Assembly (NCBI GenBank): GCA_042089915.1
Contig: JBELJZ010000012.1
Coordinates: 19,222-83,221 of the forward strand
Direction of reading: 5' to 3'
From: UBA8752 sp002172485
GTDB lineage: Bacteria > Bacteroidota > Bacteroidia > Flavobacteriales_D > Sanyastnellaceae
DNA length: 64,000 bases
Shown here: positions 9,229 through 17,582 of the stretch, piece after piece
Numbering within the stretch: position 1 is the stretch's first letter
Layout: every line of letters starts with the position of its first letter
The notes under the pieces: generated by a model
Databases searched by the model: none
The model's input: only the letters and a program-made list of their open reading frames with translations
What the model was told of the DNA's origin: nothing
Position numbers and translations under genes: made by a program

Positions 9229-9236
9229 CAAAGATA
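9229..9236 (-). promoter_or_regulatory. Promoter -7 element TATCTTTG of rocD
   Basis: On the minus strand this is an exact TAnnTTTG match, 25 bases before ATG 9203. It is arranged divergently with the ndk promoter 15 bases away, so the two promoters share about 90 bases of intergenic DNA. Confidence 0.65.
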
Positions 9237-9251
9237 CTGGCTCTGAAACTC

Positions 9252-9259
9252 TATTTTTG
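9252..9259 (+). promoter_or_regulatory. Promoter -7 element TATTTTTG of ndk
   Basis: Exact TAnnTTTG match, 35 bases before ATG 9295, pointing away from the rocD promoter. Confidence 0.65.
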
Positions 9260-9294
9260 CACCGCGAAAACGCACACAATCAACCTTCAAGGAC

Positions 9295-9714
9295 ATGGCC
9301 ACCAACCGCACGTTCACCATGATCAAGCCCGACGCCACCGGCGCCGGCAACACTGGAAAGATCCTCGACCGCATCATCGAAGCTGGATTCACCATCAAGG
9401 CGATGAAGTGGACCCAACTCAGCCTCGAAGACGCCCAGGCGTTCTACGCTGTGCACAGCGAGCGCCCCTTCTTCGGTGAGCTCACCGAGTACATGAGCAG
9501 TGGCCCCATCGTGGCCGCCATCCTTGAAAAGGACAATGCAGTGGCCGATTTCCGTGCGCTGATCGGGGCCACCAACCCGGCCGAAGCTGCCCCCGGCACC
9601 ATCCGTGCGGACTTCGCGGAGAGCATCGCTGCCAATGCTGTTCACGGCAGCGACAGCGATGAGAATGCCGCCATCGAAGGCGCGTTCTACTTCAGCGCCC
9701 GCGAGCTCGCTTGA
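9295..9714 (+). CDS. ndk: Nucleoside diphosphate kinase
   Basis: The 139-residue cytoplasmic enzyme transfers the gamma phosphate of ATP to nucleoside diphosphates. The start TFTMIKPDA, the loop GATNPAEAAPGTIR and the active-site histidine in NAVHGSDSDENA are all present, and the length matches the family. The gene is monocistronic: it has its own promoter and is followed by about 100 bases and a second promoter before the isocitrate dehydrogenase gene. Confidence 0.97.
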   Translation: MATNRTFTMIKPDATGAGNTGKILDRIIEAGFTIKAMKWTQLSLEDAQAFYAVHSERPFFGELTEYMSSGPIVAAILEKDNAVADFRALIGATNPAEAAPGTIRADFAESIAANAVHGSDSDENAAIEGAFYFSARELA

Positions 9715-9776
9715 TTCCCCCGCCCCGACGGGGCGTGTAACAAGGACACGACTTGACCGCGCCCTGTGGTCAGGCG

Positions 9777-9784
9777 TACTTTCG
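9777..9784 (+). promoter_or_regulatory. Putative -7 element TACTTTCG of icd
   Basis: TACTTTCG differs from TAnnTTTG by one base (TTCG for TTTG). It sits 35 bases before ATG 9820. The same TTCG variant recurs before ftsH, pyrE and ispH in this window. Confidence 0.4.
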
Positions 9785-9819
9785 CGCACCCCTTTATGGG
9801 CACCAACACCGAACTGACC

Positions 9820-11049
9820 ATGGAAAAGATCAAGGTCCACAACCCCGTCGTCGAGCTCGACGGCGATGAGATGACCCGCATCATCTGGCAATTCATCAAG
9901 GACCGACTCATCCTGCCGTACCTCGACATCGAGTTGCTCTACTACGACCTCGGCATCGAGAAGCGCGACGAGACCGACGACCAGATCACGGTCGACGCCG
10001 CAGAAGCGATCAAGAAGCACAGCGTCGGCATCAAGTGTGCGACCATCACGCCGGACGAGCAGCGTGTGGAGGAGTTCGGCTTGAAGAAGATGTGGCGCAG
10101 CCCCAATGGTACGCTCCGCAACATCATCGGTGGTACCGTGTTCCGCGAGCCCATCATCATGAAGAACGTCCCGCGCCTGGTGCCGGGTTGGACGCAGCCG
10201 ATCTGCATTGGCCGTCACGCTTTCGGAGACCAGTACAAGGCCACCGATGCCGTCATCCAGGGCAAGGGCAAGCTGACCATGACCTTCATCCCTGAGGGCG
10301 GTGGTGAGCCCACCGAGTGGGAGGTCTACAACTTCGAGGGCGAGGGCGGTGTCGCCATGAGCATGTACAACACGGACGAGAGCATCTACGGTTTCGCCCG
10401 CAGCTGCATGAACCAAGCCTTGTCCAAGGGGTGGCCGTTGTACCTCTCGACGAAGAACACCATCCTCAAGGCCTACGACGGCCGCTTCAAGGACATTTTC
10501 CAGGAGGTCTTCGACACCGAGTTCAAGGACCAGTTCGAGGCCGCTGGAATCACGTATGAGCACCGCCTCATCGACGACATGGTCGCCGCGGCCATGAAGT
10601 GGAACGGGGGCTTTGTTTGGGCGTGCAAGAACTACGACGGCGACGTGCAGTCCGACACCGTGGCGCAAGGCTTCGGATCCCTCGGCCTGATGACATCCAC
10701 CCTCGTGACGCCCGACGGCAAGACCATGGAGGCCGAAGCTGCACACGGCACCGTGACCCGCCACTATCGCCAGCACCAGCAAGGCAAGAAGACGTCCACG
10801 AATCCCATCGCGAGCATCTTCGCGTGGACCCGTGGCCTCGACTTCCGCGGCAAGTTGGACGGCAACGACGCCCTTCGCAACTTCGCCCAGACTCTGGAGC
10901 AGGTGTGCATCGACGTTGTAGAGAGCGGTCGCATGACCAAGGATCTCGCCCTGCTCATCCACGAGAAGGCGATGACCGACGATCACTGGCTCACCACCGA
11001 GGAGTTCCTCGATGCCATCGACGGCGAACTGAAGGCCCGCATGGCCTGA
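9820..11049 (+). CDS. icd: NADP-dependent isocitrate dehydrogenase, eukaryote-like dimeric type
   Basis: The 409-residue enzyme oxidises isocitrate to 2-oxoglutarate in the TCA cycle and makes NADPH. It resembles mitochondrial/cytosolic IDH1/2 more than the E. coli enzyme: VVELDGDEMTRIIW at the N-terminus, the substrate-binding SPNGTLRN, the loop GRHAFGDQYKATD containing the arginine equivalent to human Arg132, and AHGTVTRHYRQHQQGKKTSTNP near the NADP site. I chose ATG 9820 because the upstream ATG 9796 lies about 6 bases after the predicted transcription start. A strong hairpin terminator follows the stop. Confidence 0.95.
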   Translation: MEKIKVHNPVVELDGDEMTRIIWQFIKDRLILPYLDIELLYYDLGIEKRDETDDQITVDAAEAIKKHSVGIKCATITPDEQRVEEFGLKKMWRSPNGTLRNIIGGTVFREPIIMKNVPRLVPGWTQPICIGRHAFGDQYKATDAVIQGKGKLTMTFIPEGGGEPTEWEVYNFEGEGGVAMSMYNTDESIYGFARSCMNQALSKGWPLYLSTKNTILKAYDGRFKDIFQEVFDTEFKDQFEAAGITYEHRLIDDMVAAAMKWNGGFVWACKNYDGDVQSDTVAQGFGSLGLMTSTLVTPDGKTMEAEAAHGTVTRHYRQHQQGKKTSTNPIASIFAWTRGLDFRGKLDGNDALRNFAQTLEQVCIDVVESGRMTKDLALLIHEKAMTDDHWLTTEEFLDAIDGELKARMA

Positions 11050-11074
11050 GGCGGAACGTCAGCAAATCAAAAGG

Positions 11075-11099
11075 AAAAGGGGCTTGGGAGCCCCTTTTT
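11075..11099. terminator. Rho-independent terminator between icd and the Hpt-like gene
   Basis: The stem AAAAGGGGCT / AGCCCCTTTT has a four-base loop and ends in five T on the plus strand. It also has a short T run on the minus strand, so it can end both converging genes. Confidence 0.85.
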
Positions 11100-11120
11100 C
11101 TGTTGGTGTCCTCAGGTCAC

Positions 11121-11444
11121 TTAGAGGGCCTTGAATGCTGTGAAGAGGGCGTCGAATTCGGGCTCGATGGAGGGCCACAGGTCTCCCATGTTCGAGGTGT
11201 CCAGTCGGCGAAGGGTCCCTTCCAACGTGACGGCGCCCCATTGGGTCAGTGAGGGGCCGATGGCGTGACGCACCTTGGACACCGTCTCCATGTCGCCTTC
11301 CGAAATGGCGCGGGCCATCTGTTCCCGGGCTGCCTTGAAGCTGTTGACGGACACCCCAATGAATTCGGTCCAGCTGGCCTCGTCCGTCCCAAACAAGCCG
11401 CGGAAAAATGTGGCGTCAAACTCAGTTGCGGTTGTGGCGGGCAT
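11121..11444 (-). CDS. Hpt (histidine phosphotransfer)-like small protein
   Basis: The 107-residue all-helical protein has the layout of an Hpt domain: FKAAREQMARAISEGDMETVSKVRHAIGPSL with a single candidate phospho-histidine in VRHAIGP (near residue 61), followed by WGAVTLEGTLRRLD, which resembles the second helix after the phosphorylated His. Hpt proteins relay phosphate between hybrid kinases and response regulators. The usual HxLKG core is weak here (HAIGP), so it could be a degenerate or non-phosphorylated relative. No kinase or regulator gene is adjacent. Confidence 0.5.
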   Translation of the reverse strand: MPATTATEFDATFFRGLFGTDEASWTEFIGVSVNSFKAAREQMARAISEGDMETVSKVRHAIGPSLTQWGAVTLEGTLRRLDTSNMGDLWPSIEPEFDALFTAFKAL

Positions 11445-11547
11445 GGACGTGGGTTTTGAGGAACTCCTCCAAACTCATGCCCCCAAACTACAGCACCCCT
11501 TCAAACCCACGCCCCACGAGGTCCACCACCGGGCCCAACGCGAGCTC

Positions 11548-11655
11548 TCAATCCTTCACACACCGCACAGAAAGTCCATTGCTCAGGGAGTAATCCGGAG
11601 ACAAATTCTCGGCCTGGATGGTCCAAGCGTAAGATCGTCCCGCGCTGTGGGGGCC
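11548..11655 (-). pseudogene. Remnant of a FISUMP-domain protein (C-terminal end only)
   Basis: The minus strand here encodes about 35 residues ending RSYAWTIQ...SNGLSVRCVKD followed by a stop. YAW...(N/S)GxSVRC(V/L)(K/R)D is the characteristic C-terminus of the Fibrobacter succinogenes major-domain family, lipoproteins frequent in Bacteroidota. The reading frame continues upstream only as a shadow of the helicase gene, so the rest of the protein is gone. The coincidence could be chance, but the match covers Trp, Cys and the terminal Lys-Asp. It occupies most of the 231-base gap between the Hpt-like gene and the helicase gene. Confidence 0.5.
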
Positions 11656-11675
11656 GAGGGTTGATAACGCGGTTC

Positions 11676-13169
11676 CTATTCGTCGTTTGGGGAAGCGAGG
11701 AAGCGAGGGTGGAAGTTGAGGAGGTGGGCCTCCTCTTGGGCGCGGGTCAGCGCGGTGTAGAGCCAGCGCAGCCATTCGAGATCGACCATCTCCTCGGTGA
11801 GGTAGCCCTGGTCGACTACGATGGCGGGCCATTGGCCGCCTTGGCTCTTGTGGGCGGTGACGGCATACGCGAATTTGACTTGGAGGGCCTGGGTGCACGG
11901 ATCCTGCTTGGCGGCTTCGGCGATTTTGCGCTTGCTGCCGAAATGCGCGTGGTCGAGCATGACGTCTTCGAAGAGCGTTTTCATGCGGGCTCCGGGCAGG
12001 CTGGGGCCGTCGACGTGGAGGGCGTCGAGCATGACGGTGGCTTCGAAGCTGGGGGCGTTGGGGAAGTCCTCCATCTGGAGGTCTGCGACGGCGTAGCGCA
12101 GGCCGTAGCGCTCGAAGCGGCGCACGATTTTTAGGACGACGAGCGTGTCGCCGTTGGCGATGAGGTCGGTCGGGTAGGCGTCGTTGTCTTTGAGCCAATG
12201 GTAATTGTTGCGGACCACCATGAGGCGGTCGCCGGCGTCGAGCTCCTCTTCCCGCCAGAGAATGCGGCGGCGGATCTGTTCGTTGAAGTCGTTGGCCCGG
12301 CGGTTGGAGCGGGTGATGACGACGACGTCCTGGTCGCCGTGGCGGTGGTGGAGGTCGTCGAGGAGTTCGGCGAGGGCGTTGCCGGTGACGGTGTGCAGGT
12401 CCGGGTAGGGGTCCGTGGTGAATTGGGGGAGCGGGGCCTTGACGTCTTCGGGGAGGTCCTTGGCGAGGGCAATGTTTTGCCGGAGGGCGTGGGCGTTGGC
12501 CAGGACCCCGCTGTCGAGTTCCTGGCGGACGACGTCGTCGAGGGTGCGTTCGGCGAGGGTCAGGTCGAATTCGCGGGCGAGGCGCGGGCCGTCGAGGGCG
12601 GGGGAGATGGCGCTGCCGACGGGTGGGAGCTGGGCGTCGTCGCCGACGAGGATGATGCGGCTACCGGGGGCTTGGAGGCAGAATTCGAAGAGGTCCGAAA
12701 GGAGGTCGCGGTACCGGAAGCCAGCGCCGGCGGCGCCTGATTGGCGGAGGCCGCTGTCGCGCCCGATCATGGAGGCCTCGTCGACGATGAAGACCGCGCC
12801 CTTTCGCTTGTAGGGGGCGATGCTTGCGGAGGTGCCGCCGTCGGGCGTGGCCTTGCGGAGGTAAATGCGCCGGTGGATGGTGCTCGCCTGCAGGCCGGCG
12901 TAGCGGCCCATGACCTGGGCGGCGCGGCCGGTCGGGGCCAGGAGTTCGACGGGCCGTCGGAGGTCGCGGAGGACTTGGACGAGGGCGGCCATGGTGGTGG
13001 TCTTTCCCGTGCCGGCATAGCCGCGGACCACGAGGCAGCATCGGGGCTGGGGGCTGACGAGGAAGCGGCCCAACGCATGGAGCAGTGCATCCTGGCTCGC
13101 CGTGGGGGCGTGCGGGAATGCGGCCCGCAGGCGGTCTTCAATTTCTTCGGAGGAGGGGCTGTTGGACAC
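11676..13169 (-). CDS. RecD-like superfamily 1 helicase (AAA ATPase)
   Basis: The 497-residue ATP-dependent DNA helicase shows Walker A GYAGTGKTTT, Walker B VFIVDEASM, motif III ILVGDDAQLPPVG, the RecD-type VTAHKSQGGQW and the C-terminal YTALTRAQ. It resembles the small exodeoxyribonuclease V alpha-like helicases that occur alone in Bacteroidota. No RecB or RecC gene is near, so it probably acts alone in recombination or repair. The start is uncertain. I chose GTG 13169 because the open frame further upstream crosses the divergent membrane-protein gene and a TACTTTG element lies near 13210. The frame reads on to 13430 without a plausible N-terminus. Confidence 0.85.
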   Translation of the reverse strand: MSNSPSSEEIEDRLRAAFPHAPTASQDALLHALGRFLVSPQPRCCLVVRGYAGTGKTTTMAALVQVLRDLRRPVELLAPTGRAAQVMGRYAGLQASTIHRRIYLRKATPDGGTSASIAPYKRKGAVFIVDEASMIGRDSGLRQSGAAGAGFRYRDLLSDLFEFCLQAPGSRIILVGDDAQLPPVGSAISPALDGPRLAREFDLTLAERTLDDVVRQELDSGVLANAHALRQNIALAKDLPEDVKAPLPQFTTDPYPDLHTVTGNALAELLDDLHHRHGDQDVVVITRSNRRANDFNEQIRRRILWREEELDAGDRLMVVRNNYHWLKDNDAYPTDLIANGDTLVVLKIVRRFERYGLRYAVADLQMEDFPNAPSFEATVMLDALHVDGPSLPGARMKTLFEDVMLDHAHFGSKRKIAEAAKQDPCTQALQVKFAYAVTAHKSQGGQWPAIVVDQGYLTEEMVDLEWLRWLYTALTRAQEEAHLLNFHPRFLASPNDE

Positions 13170-13296
13170 GGTGTTTGTCAAGGGCGCCGACCACGTGTTG
13201 CCGGACGTGGGCAAAGTACGGGCTTGCGGGGTGGTCGTCCGGGAGGGATTCCTTAGCTTCGCTCCGCTTGATTCGCACCCTTTCGCGCCATTTCGC

Positions 13297-14217
13297 ATGA
13301 ACGATTCGAACGACAAATACGGGAAGCTCTTGTTCCTGGTCCGGAGCCACAGCTTCAGCCTGATTCTCTTCGCGGCCGGACTCGGCTGGACTGTGATGTA
13401 CATCCGCTCGGTGATGGCGTCCACGGACACCGCCGATTTGAGCCAGCCGACTCAAATGCTGTATGCCGGTCTGGCTCTGATTGTCAGCGCCATCCTGGCC
13501 ATGCCGGCCGTCTTGGACCGCATTCCGCAAAACGCCTACCGCGTCCTGATGGGCGTCGGTGTGGTCGGTGCCGCATATTTCTTCCTCGCTTCCACCAATT
13601 CCGTGCTGGACGAGGAGCAATTCCTCGCGGACCAGGCCCGGTACAACCAGCTGACGATCCAACGCTTGACCGACATCCGGGATGCGGAGCTCGCTTACCG
13701 CGAGGTCAATGGAGAATTCACGGCCAGCTTTGACACGCTGATGGCGTTTGTCAACGCCCCACTCGTTCCGCTCAACTTCAGCATCGGTTCGTTCCACGAC
13801 ACGCTGCCCGAGCCGCAGGCCCGAGAGGAGGGCTTCGTGATTCAGCGGGCAGATGTCCCGGGCATTGCTGCCGAGATGGGCTTGACGGAGCAAGCGTTGC
13901 TGGACAGCATCACGGCGGATGCCACGGCTTACAAGGTCCGCGACACCCTGTATACCTCCTTCTTCGCTGAGAACTTCACCGATGACAAGCGTGCCGACAA
14001 GAAGTTGCCGCCGGTGAACCTTGATTCCCTGACGTTCAGCCCCACCTCGGGCGAGCGTTTCCTCATCGACACCACGTATGTCGAGCAGAGCGGATTGACG
14101 GTGAGTGCCATTCGGGTGCAGGATCCGACCCCGTTCGGAAAGCCCAACGTGAAGAAGGACACGCTCCGTTTCGGCTCGCTCGTCGAAGCCCACACGGATG
14201 GAAACTGGCGCCAATAA
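13297..14217 (+). CDS. Membrane protein with a pseudopilin-like helix segment
   Basis: The 306-residue protein starts with a short cytoplasmic tail and three hydrophobic helices (near 20-40, 55-75 and 80-97). A helix follows that reads RDAELAYREVNGEFTASFDTLMAFV (read in two parts: RDAELAYREVNG and EFTASFDTLMAFV). That style, with residues facing a young helix and a Tyr/Phe-rich patch, recalls type IV pseudopilin globular starts. The C-terminal 190 residues are soluble and I do not recognise them. The gene overlaps the DUF3822 gene by 20 bases and is probably cotranscribed with it. I do not know its function; the same kind of gene often precedes DUF3822 in the phylum. Confidence 0.75.
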   Translation: MNDSNDKYGKLLFLVRSHSFSLILFAAGLGWTVMYIRSVMASTDTADLSQPTQMLYAGLALIVSAILAMPAVLDRIPQNAYRVLMGVGVVGAAYFFLASTNSVLDEEQFLADQARYNQLTIQRLTDIRDAELAYREVNGEFTASFDTLMAFVNAPLVPLNFSIGSFHDTLPEPQAREEGFVIQRADVPGIAAEMGLTEQALLDSITADATAYKVRDTLYTSFFAENFTDDKRADKKLPPVNLDSLTFSPTSGERFLIDTTYVEQSGLTVSAIRVQDPTPFGKPNVKKDTLRFGSLVEAHTDGNWRQ

Positions 14218-15058
14218 GGGCCAGCTCGACTTCGTGTTGACGGCGCTCGATGGCGGACAGGATCTGCCGCCGGGAGGCCACCCCATTTGGGCCGTTGATG
14301 ACGGTCATTCCGTGCGTTGGTTGAGGACCAGCGAAGACCGTTCCGTCCTTGTGGAAGCCGGATTGCACCATTGGACTGCCACGGGTGAAGCGGCGCTGAA
14401 TGTGGAGCGGGCCGAATGGCTGACCCAACGCCTTCAAAAGGAAACGGGCGGACAGGTCACTTGGATGTCCAATGGCGCGGCAACGGTGGTTCCGGAGCCT
14501 TTGCGTGACAAGGTGACCGATGCGGATTGGCTGGAGGCCGAGACTGGACTGCGTCACCTTGGAACCGATGCAGAAGCCGTGGTCGGCAGCCCCTACATCG
14601 TGTTGCACGCGCCGGACCATGGGGTGCGGCAAGCCTTGTCGAAGGTGGCGCCGAGGATGGTGTTCCGCCACCCGCGGGCCGTTCTCGCCGAAGGATTTCT
14701 GAGAGAGGAACGCGGCCGCGACAGAACGGCCCTTGCGGTCCACCTCGGGACGAGCGCAGTGGACGTGGTTCTGGTGCGCGAAGGGGAGCTGCTCGCCTCC
14801 ATTCACCATGCCATCACGGCAGCGGAGGACGCGGTGTACCGGACGGTGCACCTCCTGCACGCCATGGACTTGACGGCGGACGTCCCCGTCCAGTTGAGCG
14901 GGGCGGTTAAACCCATGGGGGAAGTGTACATGGCCTTCCAGCGCCACTTCGAAAAAGTCGATTTGCACTACGGCCGGTTCATCCCGGCGCTCGGGGAAGT
15001 GACCGGACTCCACCGGCAGCAGTTCCTTCCGCTGATTCAACTCATTCGATGCGCATAA
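14198..15058 (+). CDS. DUF3822 family protein
   Basis: The 286-residue cytoplasmic protein has the two-lobed ASKHA-like look of DUF3822: DFVLTALDGG at the N-terminus, then HLGTSAVDVVLVREGELL and a C-terminal QLSGAV. DUF3822 genes sit beside rsmD and coaD throughout the Bacteroidota, as here, and are of unknown function. The N-terminus overlaps the preceding gene by 20 bases and the stop overlaps the rsmD start by 10 bases, which points to one operon. Confidence 0.85.
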   Translation: METGANKGQLDFVLTALDGGQDLPPGGHPIWAVDDGHSVRWLRTSEDRSVLVEAGLHHWTATGEAALNVERAEWLTQRLQKETGGQVTWMSNGAATVVPEPLRDKVTDADWLEAETGLRHLGTDAEAVVGSPYIVLHAPDHGVRQALSKVAPRMVFRHPRAVLAEGFLREERGRDRTALAVHLGTSAVDVVLVREGELLASIHHAITAAEDAVYRTVHLLHAMDLTADVPVQLSGAVKPMGEVYMAFQRHFEKVDLHYGRFIPALGEVTGLHRQQFLPLIQLIRCA

Positions 15059-15594
15059 TCGGCGGCACGCTCAAAGGGCGCCGGTTCTCGCCGCCCCGGC
15101 ATTTCAAAGGTCGCCCCACCACGGATTTCGGTCGGGAGGGGCTCTTCAACCTCTTGCGTTCCCGGATCGAATTGGACGGGCTGGAAGCCCTCGATTTGTT
15201 TGCCGGATCCGGCGCGGTCTCCTTCGAGCTGGCCAGCCGCGGTGCCGTGGCCGTCACCTCCATCGAGCAAGATGCAGGGGCTTGTCGCTACATCCAGAAG
15301 CAGTCCCAGGACTTTGGCCTCGACGCCATTCGGGTGGTGCGGGCGGACGCTTTTGCATTCCTGTCCCGGGCCATGACCCAATTTGAATTGGTCTTCGCAG
15401 ACCCGCCTTACACCGAGCCGCGTCTGGACACCTTGCCCTCCATGGTGAGGGAGGCACAGCTGGTGGCCCAAGGCGGGCTCTTTGTGTTGGAGCACGGAGA
15501 CCGGAAGGATTTCTCGGAGGAGCTTGGTTTCGTGGAGATGCGGAAGTACGGTCACGTTCATTTCAGTTTCTTTGACTTCCATGGAGAAGCGTGA
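15049..15594 (+). CDS. rsmD: 16S rRNA (guanine966-N2)-methyltransferase RsmD
   Basis: The 181-residue methyltransferase modifies G966 of 16S rRNA using S-adenosylmethionine. It begins MRIIGGTLKGR, then shows RPTTDFGREGLFN, the SAM-binding LDLFAGSGAVSFE and the catalytic DPPY at residues 118-121. The length matches the family. It overlaps DUF3822 at its start and coaD at its end. Confidence 0.95.
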   Translation: MRIIGGTLKGRRFSPPRHFKGRPTTDFGREGLFNLLRSRIELDGLEALDLFAGSGAVSFELASRGAVAVTSIEQDAGACRYIQKQSQDFGLDAIRVVRADAFAFLSRAMTQFELVFADPPYTEPRLDTLPSMVREAQLVAQGGLFVLEHGDRKDFSEELGFVEMRKYGHVHFSFFDFHGEA

Positions 15595-16066
15595 CGCACC
15601 GCGCCGGGCGGTCTTTCCCGGTTCCTTCGACCCCATCACCCGGGGGCACGAAAACATCCTGCGCCGGGCGGCGGGCCTGTTTGACGAGGTCATCGTGGCC
15701 ATCGGCGTCAATCAGGACAAGAAAGGCATGTTCACCTTGGAACAGCGGATGGCTTGGTGCACGGCCACCTTTGCCGATCTGGACCACGTGCGCGTGGACA
15801 GTTTCGAAGGGCTGACGGCCGACTACTGCAAGCGGGTCGGGGCCCACTGGCTCATTCGCGGTGTGCGGAACGGGGGCGATTTCGAATACGAGCGCACCAT
15901 TGCCCAGATGACCAAATTCCTCGATTCGGACCTGGAGACGATGATCCTCTTCACCGACCCGGAGGATGCGCCGATTTCGAGCAGTGTGGTGCGCGACATC
16001 GTACACCACGGTGGCGATGTGTCGCGTTTCGTTCCCGATGCAGTGGATCTCGGGTCGAATGGGTAA
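15581..16066 (+). CDS. coaD: Phosphopantetheine adenylyltransferase
   Basis: The 161-residue enzyme makes dephospho-CoA from 4'-phosphopantetheine and ATP. It shows the start FPGSFDPITRGHENI with the nucleotidyltransferase (T/H)xGH motif, the loop LIRGVRNGGDFEYE, and ISSSVVRDI near the C-terminus. The start ATG lies 14 bases inside rsmD and the stop overlaps the next start, so this is a coupled operon. Confidence 0.95.
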   Translation: MEKRDAPRRAVFPGSFDPITRGHENILRRAAGLFDEVIVAIGVNQDKKGMFTLEQRMAWCTATFADLDHVRVDSFEGLTADYCKRVGAHWLIRGVRNGGDFEYERTIAQMTKFLDSDLETMILFTDPEDAPISSSVVRDIVHHGGDVSRFVPDAVDLGSNG

Positions 16067-17582
16067 GCGAACCGCCTTCATTCTGTTGTCTTGTTTTGGC
16101 GTGGTGCTGGGACTCCGAGCGCAGGACGTGGAATGGGAAGCAGAGGTGGTCGGCATGGCTGGAAGGCCCTACCAATGGAATGAGGTGATGCCATTGACCG
16201 GCGTGGCCGTTTCACGCGCGGTGGGGACGATCGGCATGGACGACCGTGTGGTGCTGTCTTGGCCGGACGATGGCCGGATGCACTTGTGCGAATTGCATTG
16301 TGCCGGCGTGGTTTGGACGCTGCCGCTTTGCGGACCACTGCCCGCGGATCATCGGCTGGTGCCGCCCAAATCGGGTGGAGCGCCGTTCACAGCACGTCCC
16401 GGTGCGGTGGCCGCGCCACCGTTGGTGGATCCCGGGTTGCCACTGGCCATGGCGGCCTTGCGCGATGCGGTGGGCGAAGTCGAGGCCGGGCTGGAAGCTG
16501 AATTGCAGCGGAGCTTGCTCTGGAATGGCGCAGCACGGCGCGGCGGGGAGGCCGAGGCATTGGGGCAAGCGATCGGCGAGCCCAACGGAGCCTCTGAGAA
16601 CGCGGATTCCCTCCGACAGGCCCTGGTAGCAGAGTTGCAGTCGCTGGCAGACCGCCATGCGGCGGGCCAGCCGCCAGCTGCCGTGGCGTGGATGCAAGCT
16701 GCAGTACTGGGGCCGTGCCTGGATGCCGATGCGGCGTTGCGCGAGACCGAGTGGATGGCGTGGCAGAACACACCGGCGCCGGATCCGACCGACGCGGCTG
16801 CCGTGCGGCGATTTGTGGAAGGCGCCTTGCGCTTTGCCACCGTGGCTGCGCTGCCCGACAGTACGGTGGAAGTGTATGCCCGGGGTGTGGCAACGGGAGA
16901 CTGGGCTGCCTTGACCGCGGCCTCAGCCGGCTGGTGGGGCGGACCAGATGAAGACAAGACGGCAGCGTGGTGTGCGCACCGACTCGGTCAGGACGCCTTC
17001 GGGATGCGCCGGTCGGGGCGGCCTTTCGCGGGCCGTGCATGGCCGTCAGGCTGGATGGCCCTGCTCGACGAGCTCGAATCCCATCCGATGTATGGGGCTG
17101 AAGTGGCTGCCTGGCGGCAATCGGATGCGCCGCTCGCGCAGTTGCCCAAAAGCCTGCGCGCATTCGATGCCACCGAAAACCTGGTCGACTTGGAATCGGT
17201 CGTGGGTTCCGGCCCCGCATTGTGGCTCTGGATGGATGCCAGCGCCCCCTCGACCACCGTTCCATTGCAAGTGCTCGAGCGGATGCTGGCCGACCCCAAA
17301 TTGCAGCGTGTCGTCCGCGGCATGGAGTGGGTGGTGGCGGATGTCGGCACCGATTGGGAAGCTTTCCAGCGGTTGACACTGGCGGTGGTCAAACGCTATG
17401 GCGGGTTGTCACGTGTGCCCTTTCGCATGGTCCATGTCGGAGGCGATGTGCGGTGGACCCAGGCCTTCGAGCTGTCGGCCTTGCCTGCCGTGCGCGTCCA
17501 CGGACCGGACCGGGTTCCCGTGGCGGCCGAATGGCCTTTGCCGGGCCCCGAGCTTAGCCGTCGGCTCGCCAAGCGGCCATGA
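16059..17582 (+). CDS. Secreted protein with a C-terminal thioredoxin-like fold
   Basis: The 507-residue protein has a signal peptide ending LRAQ (residues 1-21). The long middle is Ala/Trp-rich and helical. The last 125 residues run as a thioredoxin-like fold: ALWLWMDASAPSTTVPL, then VVADVGTDWEAFQRL, then LSALPAVRVHGPDR with the cis-proline SALPA. The CxxC expected after the first strand is absent (DASAPST), so a disulfide reductase role is unlikely. Positional counterparts downstream of coaD in other Bacteroidota are often TlpA-like. The ATG overlaps the coaD stop, and its own 3' end overlaps the convergent NUDIX gene by 29 bases. Confidence 0.7.
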   Translation: MGKRTAFILLSCFGVVLGLRAQDVEWEAEVVGMAGRPYQWNEVMPLTGVAVSRAVGTIGMDDRVVLSWPDDGRMHLCELHCAGVVWTLPLCGPLPADHRLVPPKSGGAPFTARPGAVAAPPLVDPGLPLAMAALRDAVGEVEAGLEAELQRSLLWNGAARRGGEAEALGQAIGEPNGASENADSLRQALVAELQSLADRHAAGQPPAAVAWMQAAVLGPCLDADAALRETEWMAWQNTPAPDPTDAAAVRRFVEGALRFATVAALPDSTVEVYARGVATGDWAALTAASAGWWGGPDEDKTAAWCAHRLGQDAFGMRRSGRPFAGRAWPSGWMALLDELESHPMYGAEVAAWRQSDAPLAQLPKSLRAFDATENLVDLESVVGSGPALWLWMDASAPSTTVPLQVLERMLADPKLQRVVRGMEWVVADVGTDWEAFQRLTLAVVKRYGGLSRVPFRMVHVGGDVRWTQAFELSALPAVRVHGPDRVPVAAEWPLPGPELSRRLAKRP

